Below the pieces are notes generated by a model. It saw nothing but the letters and a program-made list of their open reading frames with translations, searched no databases and was not told the origin of the DNA. Shown here in pieces: positions 36,323-51,000 of a DNA stretch of 64,000 bases. Position 1 is the first letter of the stretch; each line of letters opens with the position of its first letter. Origin of the DNA: Lyophyllum atratum (lineage: Eukaryota; Basidiomycota; Agaricomycetes; Agaricales; Lyophyllaceae); contig JACGCN010000012.1 of NCBI GenBank assembly GCA_014905825.1, positions 310,001-374,000 on the forward strand. The letters are read 5' to 3'. Both the position numbers and the translations under genes were made by a program.

Positions 36323-39300
36323 ATGTCAAGTCGAAGCTATGACAGCTTCGCCCACGAGAAGCGGATTTCAAAGTATCGTGTTACAGACGAGGAATTATTC
36401 AAGTGTGTATAACACTCCTTGGTATCCTTGAGCACTTCTCATTTGTTCCTGCTAGTTATGTCATTCGCGTAGCGTGAGTTCTGATGTTCAGCAATTTGAA
36501 GGTCTCCCCGAACCCCTGGTGTCTTCGCAGGATCTTAAGTTACCTAATGATGCCTAAGGCCGTGGAGCCGTCGAAGGTTGCCGCAGTCGAAGCTCGGGAA
36601 CGCGAGCACTCATCGCGGCTCTCAGCGCTATCGAATTTTTCCATTAGCGACATGTTTAGGGATGTCAGGGATGGACCTAAGAGTGTCAAGTTTCCGGAGA
36701 AGTTGTTGAAAGTTCTGGAGCAGAAGTTGCAGGATATCGCAATGGGCAAGGACCCTGTGTGCGTGATTATGACCATCGTCCACTGGGTGCTGTAAATGCT
36801 GATACCCAGACGCAAGTTACTCTGATCAGTTGGTCAGGAGGACCATGGCCAAGTTCTATGGTCAATTCATGGTTGACAGTTTCAAACGCCAAATGAAGGA
36901 GAACAGGAAGATCGAGGAGCTCATATTGATGTTTGCCACCCACGCCACAGGTGTTCTCAAGAAGGAACCCTCCCTCGCAGGCGACGGCTGGAAGGTTGAA
37001 CTCAACAATCAAATTGCCCAATTCGTGAAGATGCTTCGGGAATGTCTACGGAATGTCAACCATGTCTCCCCGGAACTGCTGTCGAGACTGGACATATACA
37101 CCGCGAAACTTGCTCCGTCACAGACCTACAGCGATTCCGGCTATGACTCAACCTCTACTTCACGCGATCGTGACTCCATGAGCGCACCATCACTCAGTTC
37201 AAATATTGCGGATATGCCATTAGTTCGGACGGTGGCTCATCTATTCAAGCTGCCTGACCACGCAGTCCAAAAGGAAGTTGATCACTTGCGGACACAGGTG
37301 GTTAATGAAAAGGCATGTGCGCACAAGTATCCGAGTTTCCGAAGACTTGCTGATCTCTTGTATAGGCAGCGATGACCGATCTCAAGGCAAGGTGTTCCCA
37401 AGCAGACTTCCACATGTGTTGATAACTCGCCTATCCAGACGTGCTTAAAGAACATCAACGCAGGTGAACCATTTCCTGGGCGGCGAGAAGACTTCGATAG
37501 CGACGCTGCGTGGAATCATTGGAAGATGCTCGAAACAACGCACCTCCAACAACTGATGGTGATTATGGCTCAATTCAATCCAGAACTCGCCAAGTCAACA
37601 CCAGCGGAAGTACTACCGTCCTTCCAGCACTCTAATGCCCGTCCAGGATCACTATATTCCGCCGTCGACTCCCCCGGAGGAGCAAGCACTCGTCATGGAT
37701 CTATATCGAGCCGACGTTCTCTATTTCTCGACAATTCGTCCAACGGCGATGTCGACGGTGATGACGAAGTTCCCGTTGGTCATCATTTCACTTTTATACC
37801 CCCAAATCCTCGCAAATTTTACCGACGATTACTTGAATACTGCCTCGTTGCTGATTTGGAGATCATGCTCAGCCCTGAGGTAGACGACAACGATGAAGTC
37901 TCCCTGGGAATCCTTTCAGCCCCACATATTGAACTCATCAACGAATGTGCACTACGATGGCGAATAGGCCACTCTTACCGGGTTTCCTGTTTCCTCGAAC
38001 TGGTTAAACAGTTTTATGAACGTAACGACGTACCCCTCGAATGCATACCGGAAGCTTTGCAAAACGTCGCTAAGGTGATGCAGGAGACAGAGGTGGAACA
38101 TTGGCCCGTCCAAGATGTGAGTGTCAGGCATATTGATCCCCAACCTCACTGTTGACATATATGATGTACAGTCTGAATACCTTTCCAGCGTGTATGCCTC
38201 TCTCTTCAACGTCTTCCTCTCCTCCCTCTATCATGCCATGGATGCGATACCTAACCTCAAACCCTCCGAAATTGAACCTTATCTCGCTGTGCTGGAGCAA
38301 GTGCGGGACAGCGGGCTCCTTGAGCGTTTCGACGTCGATATAAGTGCTCGACTCGCCGACGTAGAGGAGCGAATACGACAAGTGTCTGCACACTTCTACG
38401 AGTTGAAGATGCAGGAGCTACAGAAAGCCCCTGGTGTCAACCGCGCGCTACCCATACTGTTAATGACTGACGAACTCGAAAAATCCGCCAAACTTTTGGA
38501 CAAGAGATTCCCGGAACCAATATTGGGGTACAATCGTCGTCATACCGTTGTCGTCCCTTGCTGACTTCTACCGTCTTTCAGTCAACTTGACGTCGTATCC
38601 CTTGTGGTCTCAGTCACCATCCCACATCTCATCACCGACTTGCAAAACTCGCAGAGGCGCCTATTCGAATCCTCCATGAATGGCCCAACTCCTGACGTGC
38701 CTATCCAAGACATATTCGCCCTATACCGCCGGACAAAAACACTCCTAGGCATGTATACCGCATTCGTCCCAAGGTGTGTTTATGATGCCTTCTGGCTTAC
38801 CTGCTAACTACACGACTCGATGTGCAGTGGTGACGTCAGTTTTGACATCACAGCCTTCTTCGAACCCTATGTCCGGCAGTGGCTTTTGAATACAGACAGC
38901 AAGACGGAGCAGTGGGTGCAAGCTGTGAGTACCTTTCATCCTGCCTTCCCTTCTACTCCTCATTATTTGTTTCAAAGGCAATTGCGGCGGACAAGGTACC
39001 TCATCATCCTCTCCTAGAAGATCACTTTACACGACTAACATTTGATTAGTTTGAAGCCGAAGGAGCTGAAGGGCATAGTTCATCGATAGTCGACCTCTTT
39101 GACTCTCTCCGGAGTCCAATCAACTTCCTACAGGATCTTGAATGGGAGGACGAGTATCAGAATGGTCGATTCTTCACCGCTCTAGCCAAGGCATGTGGCA
39201 CCCCATCCAATGCCTTCACTACCTGTAATCTGTGACTGACCCTCTTCCTTCCTGCAGACGATCTCCAAAGCTGTCGAGCAATACTGCAGGAATATCGAGT

Positions 39301-41178
39301 CCATGTTCATGGCTGAGATGTTCCCTCGACCAACCGACTTTATCCAACCGCAGAAGTCGTCTGCCTGGCTCGAAAAGGCGCGACAACTTGCGGCGCAAGG
39401 CGAGAAGCGGATTGAGCCGTTCAACTTCCGCCCCGAGTCTTGCGTCAAACTCAACAATGTCGAGTCCGCGCGCAAGCTACTCGACAACATGTATAATCAG
39501 ATGCAGGCAGACAAGATCGCCGATGCCGTGCAGAAGCATGCCCCACCAGTGCCGGACAAGGTCGAACGCGATCGGTTTTTGTTTACAGTGAAGATCGTGA
39601 TCGCGGAGGGGCTTGTCCCGTTGGATAGCAGCCCGTCTGCAAAACTGGACACCTTCATTACACTCAGTGATCCAGAAGGCAACCGACTTGCGAAGACGCG
39701 GACGATATACGAAACGCTCAACCCGCGATGTATAGAATTATCTTTCATAGAGTGATAATCTGCTAACGAGCATTGTACAGGGGACGAGACGTTTGATATC
39801 TCTGTCGACAAGGAGCTATGGCTGATGGTCAGTGTCCGCGATCGTGCTTTGGTTGGCAAGCACGACACCGTTGGACGCGCCTACCTTTGCCTGGATCCGC
39901 GGCGATTTGGTGACTTCCTGGCACACGAACTTTGGATGAACTTGGAGCCGCATGGGCGGGTGTTGATTCGCGTGAGCATGGAAGGCGAAAAGGACGATAT
40001 TCAGTTCTTCTTTGGTCGGGCGTTCCGGTCGCTGAAGCGGGCAGAGGCCGACATGCTTCGAATCTTCATCGACAAGGTGCTTCCTTTTTATCTCTTGCTG
40101 CACTTATTAAAGGCTAATGGTAACCTAGATGTCACCGTTCATCCAACAATGTCTCTCGCGCAACGTGTTGAAGAGCCTTATGAAACCAGGCAACACGCTT
40201 GACTACAACAAGGCTCTTGGGAACGCGACCGCGCTCTACCGCTCCGTCCTGGGCGGTTCGACCAACGAGGTGCAAATCCCTCTCCCTCGTGATGAGAAGC
40301 CACGCGTTCGGCCCGAGGATTTGACGGACGTGGAAATTGAGCAGGCGATCCTGCCCTTATTCGACTACTTTGATGCGAATCTCCAGACGCTCAATACATA
40401 TCTGAGCGACACAGCGAAGGAGATGGTGATGAGTCGCGTCTGGAAGGAGGTTTTGACGATCCTGGAAGGGCTATTGATCCCCCCACTATCGGATATTTCC
40501 AGTGACTTGAAACCGCTGAGCGACAAGGAGGTCGATATCGTGTTCAAGTGGCTGAAGGTGCCATCTAGACTTTCTCAGCTTTCATGCTGGCGTTCTAACT
40601 GGTTTTATAGTTCTTGAGGGATTACTTCTATGCTGGAGGTGAGGGCCCTGTGCCTCTGGAAGTCGTCCAGAACCAGAAGTACCGCGATGTACTCTCTATA
40701 CGGCTTTATTACGACTGGCACACGTACGATCACCACTATCTTTCCTCGAGACTAGTACTCACTTCTGCGTAGGGATGATCTTATGGAAGAATGCGTGCGC
40801 ATGATGCAGCAGGGCCTACGCTCAGCCCCGACGGTCAAGAAGCGCGCGAAGAGTGTATATTCTCAACGTAATCTAGGTACGATCAAGGAGCGCAAGAAGG
40901 AGAAACGGCAGGAGAAGGAGGTCACCAGTGAAGAGACCATCATGAGGATTCTTCGCATGCGGTATGTCCTCTCAGACTGTCAGGAAATGTGGCGTGCTAA
41001 CCCCGAGTCCTCTAGCCCTGGCACTTCAGAGTTCATCGCACAGCAATTGCAAATTATGCAAGCTATGCAAGCTGAGCAGGAGAAACGAGCAAAGGAGCTT
41101 GAGCAGCGCAAGCTGACCCGACCTTCGAAACGGCCAGGAAGCCAGATACCACCACTTCCACCTCTCCCTGGTCCCTAG
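36323..41178 (+). CDS. UNC13-like MUN/C2 domain protein
   Basis: Fungal relative of Munc13, a family of vesicle-tethering and SNARE-priming proteins; Schizosaccharomyces Git1 has the same layout. ATG 36323 begins MSSRSYDSFAHEKRISKYRV and splices at 36402 into the next exon. A further intron (about 36522-36560) leads to FRDVRDGPKSVKFPEKLLKVLEQKL. The MUN region spans several exons to about 39560. A C2 domain follows (FTVKIVIAEGLVPLDSSPSAKLDTFITL, then KTRTIYETLNPRW and DETFDISV; about 39580-39990), and a second MUN-type helical block (LFDYFDANLQTLNTYL, IVFKWLKFLRDYFYAGGEG) follows that. The end is a basic coiled segment and a Pro-rich tail. Acidic loop residues of the C2 suggest but do not prove calcium or phospholipid binding. 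Fourteen or so exons. Confidence 0.88.
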
Positions 41179-41969
41179 TCATTTTCGCTTTTTCCATTCA
41201 TGGATCACTGTTTTCGTTTCTCCAGATACCTTTTTATACCTTCCCGCGCACGATACACACACTTCTGTACGAATGTTGATTGCAGTTTGATCTTCTGATA
41301 GGTCTTGGACGAGGGACATTTTACATACGGCTGGGGATTCAGTAGCACCTATAATATTTCGGATGCACTGTTTGACAATAGTTCTTTTCGCAGGCGACGT
41401 GTTTTTCGTAAGAGTTACTAGATGGACAGACTCATTGACAAGAACCTCTGAACAGACCACGTCCTTCGCGCCTTGTGAGTTACGGCACGGAAAATTGATT
41501 TCTCACATCGCCCCTGAGTCCACGTCGTGAAACAAGACTCGTCGACCATACATATGCCATACACGGCCCTTGGGTGAACGTCGCCATGTCGATTCCACGT
41601 CGAAAGGCTTTGTTGCACAAAGGAGTTGACAGCGAAGTTGCCAACGGTCACGGTCACGTCACATGGATGTGACACATCCTCTTCATTATTCGGCTCGGGC
41701 TTGAACAAAGAACAATGAGGCAGCGGAGAACAATGACATTGTCCGCGCCCGGGCAACAGGAGGCCGCCTCATGTCCCTACATAAAGGCGGAGAATGCACA
41801 TAAATTTACTATCCATTCCTCCTTGTCTGCACGGCTCTGCTTCCCGTCTGTCTTTTCTTTTACGTTCCTTCACCCTTCACATCTAGGTGCTGGTGCATCT
41901 GGCCCACTTCACGCCTGGTTGCTTTCATAGATCATATCTCATCCCTCACGCCTTGTCAGACGCTCTAAA
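41179..41969. other. Intergenic, nothing recognised
   Basis: Separates the MUN gene stop from the membrane-protein start. The last 150 bp are pyrimidine-rich and probably the promoter and 5' UTR of the downstream gene. Confidence 0.5.
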
Positions 41970-43045
41970 ATGCTTCCTCCTCGTGCATGTTAGTATTCAT
42001 ATTTTCTCCACGACCATAAATTAAATAACTCAATCGAACCGACAGATACTTTCATCGGCCTCAACGGTGTACGCATCCTAAGCATCATCGCTCTCACCCT
42101 CGTCTTCGCCAGCAACATCGTCACTCTTGTCAGCGATATCAAAGCTGTCAACCGCTTTGTTACTGCCGGGAGGCTTGAGTCGAACTCTATTACCGATGCC
42201 ACCACCACGAATTCTACGTTGCACATGGTTGACATGGACTACATCTCGTACGCCTCCTCCCAGAAATGTTCTTCCCTTTCCTTCTAACGCAGTTTGTCTA
42301 TAAGGGGTAGCACCGTGCCCAACCAGCCCGCCGGTGCGTTTTGGGCCGTCCTAAATAGGCTGCTCATCATTGGGCAGACCATCGTGCTCATTATGTCCGA
42401 GTTCGGATGGCCTGCCTCCTTTTTCAGTCGATTCTTCCCCGTGCTTGGTCGGGACTTTGGCCTCGGTGCGCTCGGACTTATGCAATGCCTGTAAGCTTCC
42501 CTCCGCCCATCCCTCCTTTCTACCTTCCATCCTGACATGCATCAATCACGATTAGGATCGGCGCTGCCATCCTCTCGCATCGTGTAGATACCTTCACGCT
42601 CGTCGCTGCCTTCTTCCTCTTCTCCGTCGGTTGCCTCAACATTCTTGTTGGCCTCATCTGGCGCGAATCCGCCAAGACCAAGCGTTCCGTGACGTCGTGG
42701 CGCGAGCACGCGAAGAGCGCGCTGCCCACCCACGTCGCGGGCGTCGATGTACGCCCAGCGATGTCTGTGGCCTCTTCATCAGTGTCGAACATGTGGGGCG
42801 GAAACGACGGCAAGACGCGCGCCTCTGAGGCGGGTTCTGGTAAATCTGGATTTGGATTCGGAAGACAGGGCGAGAAGGCAGCGGGGCTCAAAGGTCGGTT
42901 ATTTTATAGCTTCTACCTCTTGGAATTCAGATGGACTGACTTGCTTATTCTATCAGGGTATCTGATCTCCAAGCCCATCGAGTCGCTGCCACGCTATGCG
43001 GCCAGACCCACACATACGGGCAGCACTGATGCCACCGCCGTATGA
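41970..43045 (+). CDS. Four-helix fungal membrane protein (DUF7598-like)
   Basis: ATG 41970 gives a six-codon first exon (MLPPRA plus one base), an intron, then a hydrophobic helix (VRILSIIALTLVFASNIVTLV). Further exons give two more membrane helices (FWAVLNRLLIIGQTIVLIMSE and GALGLMQCLIGAAILSH) and a fourth (FTLVAAFFLFSVGCLNILVGLIW). A cytosolic, Ser/Gly-rich tail follows, ending at TGA 43043-43045. The layout of four helices, a short loop between helices 1 and 2 with possible N-glycosylation sites, and a long hydrophilic tail matches a fungal membrane family of unknown function that I recall as DUF7598; the name is from memory. About 280 residues, four or five introns. Confidence 0.8.
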
Positions 43046-43480
43046 GGGAAGCTCCAAGACGGGCTTGACGTCCTAACGTGAAATATGATCTCACCTTTGG
43101 CGGCTAGCCCGCCTCAGCGACCCAAATACACGACTTGACGATTATAGACAGCTCCAACCTAACGATAGGAGCTTTTTCGCGTGAAATAGTGGCTCCCCCT
43201 TTCATACACACCACATATATCACTTGTATCAACTAGCATCACATACTGTAATTAGCACAATATAATTCCTGGACATTCATCGCCTCAAAAGGCGCGGAAG
43301 TACTGAAATGCTCGAACGGGCAGTGGCAGTGCCTATTTGTGACGCAGGCTATCACATTCACCCGATCACCCACCAAAAATACTTCAAAAAGGAGCGATGG
43401 CCAAGCTAGGTGCTTCTGAAAGACACCCTTTTTCGTTCACCTGAGTCCTCAGGCTCCTGAATGCCAGCCTAGACTCGCGA
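43046..43480. other. Intergenic, nothing recognised
   Basis: 3' flank of the membrane-protein gene. No open frame, repeat or RNA gene that I can support. Confidence 0.5.
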
Positions 43481-44142
43481 TGCCGAATACAATGACCCTG
43501 CACGAGGCCTTTCTGTGAGCCCTATCTCATTTCTGTACATGTTCTGTACATGGGGCTTGTCTAGAACTCCTGAATCTACTTACAACTTAAATAAGCAGTT
43601 CATCCCCCAGCTTTGGTGCGTTCAAGCAATGGGTACCCCTTTTCACTCTCGCTCACCAAGTCAACGCGTTTCCCGGTGACTTCAGCCGTGCTCGCATTTA
43701 TAAATCTTTGGTGAGCCCTCTCTCTCTCTCCGTTACCACCCGCCTGTGCCCGTGAATATACGCTTAGTCCCTTTTGACTCCATCCAGTTACGCTGCCTTC
43801 TGCGCGTTCATCGTTCTTAGGCGCAAGCCCGAGCCCATCCAGCACCCGTATCAGGACCACCACTCCCTCGCTAGCCACGACGCCCTCTGCGCATGCATCC
43901 TCTTTGCAACAGGCTGCATCAACGTTGCCGTTGCCTCTGTACGAGTAGTCCAGGCCGGCCCTGATACCATGATCATGGACTATGTCACGACTTCGTTCTT
44001 TTTTCTTGCGGCATGCACGAACCATGTCACGGCATATGTTTACTTGCTGAGGAAGCTGCGGGGCGCGTTACGGGAGGGGGCGTGTGGATGCGCCACACAG
44101 GTCTGGAGGGACGCGGAGAAGAGGGGGTCGTCGGCAACTTGA
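43481..44142 (+). CDS. Possible small membrane protein, unidentified
   Basis: The main block, 43774-44142, includes CYAAFCAFIVLRRKPEP, ALCACILFATGCINVAVASV and DYVTTSFFFLAACTNHV, three helices likely to cross a membrane. An upstream stretch ending VTSAVLAFINL before a GT donor at 43709 splices in frame to it through the acceptor at about 43784. A possible first exon, MPNTMTLHEAFL, starts at 43481, but its join has a phase conflict. The start is therefore a guess and the family is not recognised. A microsatellite of CT repeats (43718-43729) lies in the intron. Confidence 0.45.
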
Positions 44143-44870
44143 AAGTGATGAAGGACTGGGCGAGTTGGGGTTTCGGTTGCTTTTTCCGTGATAGAGCTCT
44201 GGTTTACGTGCAGCGCGTGTGTGGCTGGATAGCAAAGCGTTGGGAGAGAGTGGTATCTCGGGGGCTCAGACAGTAGGCTGCAGCATGGGTTACGGTCGAT
44301 CCACAGTGTGTAAAGCATAATATTGATCATTGTAACATAGCATTACAGAAGAATGGGACGAGGTGAAATCTTATCTTGACCTGAATTGGGAGAAGTGCTC
44401 TGGGTGGTTGTCCACAACACGACGTCCAAGCGCGACGGGTCCTATGCGACTCTTTGCTCTTTTTGTGCTGCGGCCGTCCTCATCGCCATACTTTCTGGAT
44501 GCTACTCATCCATTGTCCTGCCTCCAGTACATTTTCCGAACAGTGCTTTGCAGAAACCTCAGGAGCTGGCCATCTTTCGCAGGACGATCATGATGTCGGA
44601 TTATGCAGAATACTGGTACAACAGGATTTCTATTTGTTTCGATTTACGGTAAACATTCGAGAACGGTTGATTCAGGAAGTACGAGGTCCAGTGTCCAGAC
44701 CCGTCTATACGGCGCGTCACAAAACGTTTTTACAGCCGCTGTTTCCTTTCAGCCCACGCATCAGCCACGACTCTCTCATCAAGCAAGCGAGGAAAAGGAG
44801 CAAAGAAAAAAAAAAGGCCTGGGCTTTCAAGGCCCGAATGAAAGCAATGAGATAGTAGGAAACGGGATAT
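44143..44870. other. Intergenic, weak open frames
   Basis: Overlapping plus-strand frames around 44363-44855 include one hydrophobic segment (CSFCAAAVLIAILSGCYS), but no gene model holds. The right end must contain the GAPDH 3' UTR. Confidence 0.4.
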
Positions 44871-46417
<1,547 letters not shown>

Positions 46418-46480
46418 GGTGATGAAAAATGGGTTTGGGTGGGAAGGGAAGTTTGTGGGCTGTGGATTGGGCGTGGAGGG

Positions 46481-46487
46481 TTTTATA
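46481..46487 (-). promoter_or_regulatory. TATA box of GAPDH
   Basis: TATAAAA on the minus strand, 64 bp before the GAPDH ATG. The spacing suits a strongly transcribed fungal gene with a short leader. Confidence 0.65.
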
Positions 46488-48074
46488 GTAGATAATCAAT
46501 CCATCGGAGATCGATGGTGTCGTCATCACAATTGGATTTGGAACCATCTTTGGAAAGTTCACGAACATCACGATTCACTGCGAATAAAATGGGGACGCGT
46601 ATCGGCAGTCCTTATATCCACCCCAGTAGATCTTTGTCTCGCCGTGAAACGCTGTAATTTCTCTATAACCACTCGTCTGCTATAGAGACTGCCCAGGGAA
46701 TTTCTCCCTGATAACCAATATTCCCGGTTATAGAGCGGACATCCGTGTGTCTCGGTGGCGGGCGAGAGCGGCCCAGCCACAAAGAAAGTTCCTTGCTTAT
46801 GCGCACCGACGGCCGAAGGAGCATGTATGCATCTTCGCACTCCAGGTCCGAAGATATGTTCATCCGTGTTGGGGATTAGTTGCTGATTCAGCGGTAGAGT
46901 AGCGGTCACCGAGGATACTCAATCTCGGAATGCGCGGAGCGGCTAAGCGATGTCCACGCATGGCGGGATGCCCATTTCATCTCGAAGATCTCGACGGCGC
47001 GCTCGGGCGTGTCAGATCTTACTCTCAGCCAAGGAATTCCTTAAATTTGCTGCGATGCAGAGCAATTCGAGTCCTCTGCCATGAGGAGGAGATGTCGATA
47101 AGTGCGTCTGTAGCCTTGTGTGCACCGTCATTCCGACAGGTTGAGCCTTTCCCCTTGGTCGAACCTGCGATCACCGTATCTCCCATCGGTCGGTGTCGCA
47201 TCTCTTGACTCAACTATGGCTTTGAGCCTGTTGGTCATTATAACTGCGTTGCAAGTTCGGGGCACGGAAAATCGGCGTATTGTGTTGGGCAGGTGTTTCA
47301 TTCCGTGCGTGGGCTCCGTTCTTGGTATCGCGCCTATTCTCTACAGCCAAACCGATTGGTTGGTCTGAAATCATACCCATGGTCCAAGGGTCGGTGGAAG
47401 TCCGTCCGTACCTGGAATGTCAACTTAAAAATGGCGTGATAGTTTCGGAAGAGCCACGGGGTTTCAGTATGCGACGTATCCTCGAGCGATAAATAAACAA
47501 GCACCTTTGGAATCTGTCAGTGCATGCGATGCATGCAGGTATGTCTGAAGAGCACAGCGCTTCATGATCTTCATCAAAACCCAAGCCACAATGCCTAGCC
47601 TCGGCGTATGAAGATTAATTAAAGTACGCCTCCTCTATCGTGGTGGACAGAGTATGCGTGCGAGGTGATCAGGCATAAGTCTTCGTTTGCCTTGCAGCAC
47701 ATTTCACCAACAGGAAAACGAAACGTTGAACAGCGTTGAACCTTCTGGTCGTAGACGCCGCCTCCATATCACCGGCTCCGTCCTCCCATCAAACTGCTGC
47801 GCTGAAAAGATGCAGAATGTTCTGGGAATGGAGCAGCTGACACTCGGTACTGACAGAATCCATGTGGGTGTCGGGCCTCGGCGGTCGCGTCGCGCATCAA
47901 ACTCGATCACATGACTGACGCGTCCTGGTTGAAAACTTGCGTTACTCTGGCCTGTCACGCATTTTAAACCGTCACCACGTTCAGAGGCCACCATCAACAA
48001 GGCACAGTCCCGCCGCTTCTCAGGACGCTCCCCGCACCAGGTTGGACCAGGGCATAGACGGAAAGCAGCCCATT
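46488..48074. other. Divergent intergenic region
   Basis: About 1.6 kb between the GAPDH promoter and the coiled-coil gene. The left part probably holds upstream elements for GAPDH. Frames such as 47687-47914 have no resemblance to known proteins. An in-frame ATG at 47937 could extend the next gene. Confidence 0.45.
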
Positions 48075-51000
48075 ATGTGGTCGAAAATCAGCAATGTTCT
48101 GAAGCCTCGTGTAGCCCAAGGGGACCCTGAACCATCTTCATCTCAGGCCGATGTCATGTCTAGAGTGTTTGAACAACACCCAAACCTTTCTGTGTTTCAT
48201 AGCAGCTCTGAACAGCCTATAAATCCCAGCCCACCACCATCACCATCGAAGAGTGCGAAGCGAAATATGTTCAAACGGATGTCAAAAGCGCCTTTCAAAG
48301 ACGACAACGATTCGATACGAGCCCCTTCACCGATGATCGGGCCACCTAAGAAGGTCAAGTCTCCTTTCAACCTCGGTAATGGAAACAGTGAGTTGTGCTC
48401 ATAAAGACTTGGGTCCTTTGTGTAATAACATTATTTGCCAGACTCTCAAGCCTCTCTTTCCAAGCTTCCAACAGAAAATTATCGACCGTCACCCACGCGC
48501 AGGTCTTCTTTTGACATGCTTCGCCCCGCAACCACCGAGTCGAGCAGCCGTCCTAACGCCACTATTAGCGCTGGGACTGCTCTACGTCGACCATCCTTAG
48601 ATATGTTGCGTATGAACTACGACTCCCCACCTTCCAACGAACCATCACCAATGACACCATCAGCTGATATCAAATTCGGCTCGGTTCGTTCAATCCTCCG
48701 CGATCCCAAGACACCGGGTACAGGCCAAAACGTGCGTTTCTTCTCCCGCGACGCCTACAAGGTCATCAGCCCGGATCAGTCCATGGACACCGACTTCCAC
48801 CCGATGATGCAACTCTCAGAGCAGCCCGCCGAAAACGCCACGCAGGAGGCCGCCTTTGATCGTCTCGACCGAATCAGTCCCGATGGACCTGGGACCCCTG
48901 CTATAACCCGTGCGTCCTCGAGCGGGAAGGCGTCGCGCCCCACTATGGCAGAGGTCTTTTCGCCTATGAGCAGTGTTGACGGCCCACCTCCTGCGAAAGA
49001 GCAGGCAACCTTCCTCAATTCGACTAACCTCATGTCGCCTATCCCGCCGCCTGATTTTACCGACCTCTTCGACATGTCGCGAAATCTTGACCTTCCTAAG
49101 ATGCCTCCAGGCCTCGGATTTGACGTACCAGAGCCGACACTTGATAGTGCGGTTGACATGTCTTTGACCGACGTTGGCCATGGCGATCAAGGGGCGCGAT
49201 CGGGACCAACCAGCACGATGACTTCGACACCATTTAGGGACAAGGGTAAAGGCAAAGCCAGGGACGTTCCTACAGACGTAACCCCAGAGAAGGAGAACGT
49301 GCCCATGCCTATCGACGAGACCATCTTCCATGCACGCGAGAAGTCGCCCCGCCTCCCTTCAGCCCTCCATGATCGCAGCCAGTCGTTCAGCTTCGGCCAA
49401 ACCGTCTTCCATTCCATGGCCAATAATGACTCCACCTCCTCCCCCGACACATCGGCGGTGTTCTCGTCCCGCGATCTTAAAGCGTCATTGCTTGACAAGG
49501 ATGACTTCCCTGCCCGCGTGTCCTCACTTAAGTTAGCCAAGAACAGGAGCCGCGCCCTCAGCGACACGGTTTTCCAGTCGATGATGCGCGCCTCACCCAA
49601 ACCTCCCGAGGAAGACATCAATGACGAGTCTTCGCAGGACCTCGTGGTCTACTCTGGCACACCCGAGCAGCCAGACCCATTCCGCGCGAATGCCACGACG
49701 TACTATACACCACAGACGATGATCCCGGTAACGCCGCCGCAGGGCGTACCAAGACACGTGCGGAAGACGTCAAAGGAGGAGAGCATCATCTTCTCACTGC
49801 AGACGCAGCTGGCGTTGCAGACGGAGCTGTGTGGGCAGTACGAGACGGATCTGCGCGCACGGGAGGAGCTGGTTGAGATTCTGGGGAAGAAGCTTGGTGA
49901 CGTGGAGAAGGATGAGGGGAAGAGGAGGAGTGTCCTGCGAAGCTGGAAGAAAAAGGTGCTGGAGCTTGAGAAGACGTGCCGGTACCTGGAGGAGGAGGTG
50001 GAAGGCTCGCGGCACCATAGCATGGAGCGCAGTATCATGGATGAGGCCAGCGGGGAGGCGTTGAGGATGTTGCATAGGCAGATTGCGGTGCTGGAGAGAG
50101 AGAAGGCCGACTGGGGAAGGAAGGAGGAGATTTTGAGGGAAGAGGTGGCGACGCTCGAGGGCTTAGTGAAGGATAGGAGTGAGGATGTCATGCAGTTGAA
50201 GGAGAGCCTGTGGAAGCGTGATGAGAGCGAAAGGGAGTTGCAGGAGGGCATCCGAGACGCGAAGGAGCAGATGGAGCAGATGGGAAATGTCAGCTGTGGA
50301 CTGATCGACGAGGAGGAGCTGAAGAAGATCGTCATGGAGAAGGAGCAGAGAAGTGAGCAGGAGCGGGAGAGGCATCGGGTTGCCGAGTTCGGTTGGGAGG
50401 AAGAGAGGGCCGAGTTGGTGACCAAGGTGCAGCGCGTGGAAGCGGAGAATTCGACACTCGAGGCAGACCTGGAGAACACCAAGCTTCGACTACAAACCCG
50501 CGAGGAGGAGTATGGCGTCTTGAAAGCGGAGTTGAACGCTCAGTGGGAGCACACCGAGAAGGCGACGGGGAGGATCGAGGCCCTGGAGTCCCAGGTCATG
50601 GATTTGAAAAAAGAACGCGACGCACTCAGGGGCGACATCGAGGAGCTTGAAGAGAAGATAGTCAACATGGACGCTGATTGGAACGAGAGCGAGACCAGGA
50701 AGGCCGAATTGGAGAACGAGGTCCAGGAGGTGTGGAATTACAAAGAAGAGTTGGAGAAGGAGAGAGATCAGGTATGTATCAGTCCCTTGTCCTCATCCTT
50801 TTCTAACGCTATCGTTTTCCAGCTGGAGGACCAACTGCAACAAGAACGGGAGCATTCCGAGAACCTCACCAAAGGCCTCCGGGAATGCGAAGACCGTGTA
50901 TCAGAGCTCGACCGAGAGCGTCAATTTTCTCAAGAGAACATTTCGCGTCTGGAAGAAAAGCTTCGCCAACGGGACCAGGAAGTCGACGAATCTTCCCAAC

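Noticed and set aside
49703..50482. 259-codon minus-strand Ser-rich frame
   Set aside because: It is the reverse of a Glu/Lys-rich coiled coil, which gives Ser/Phe/Leu codons by chance.
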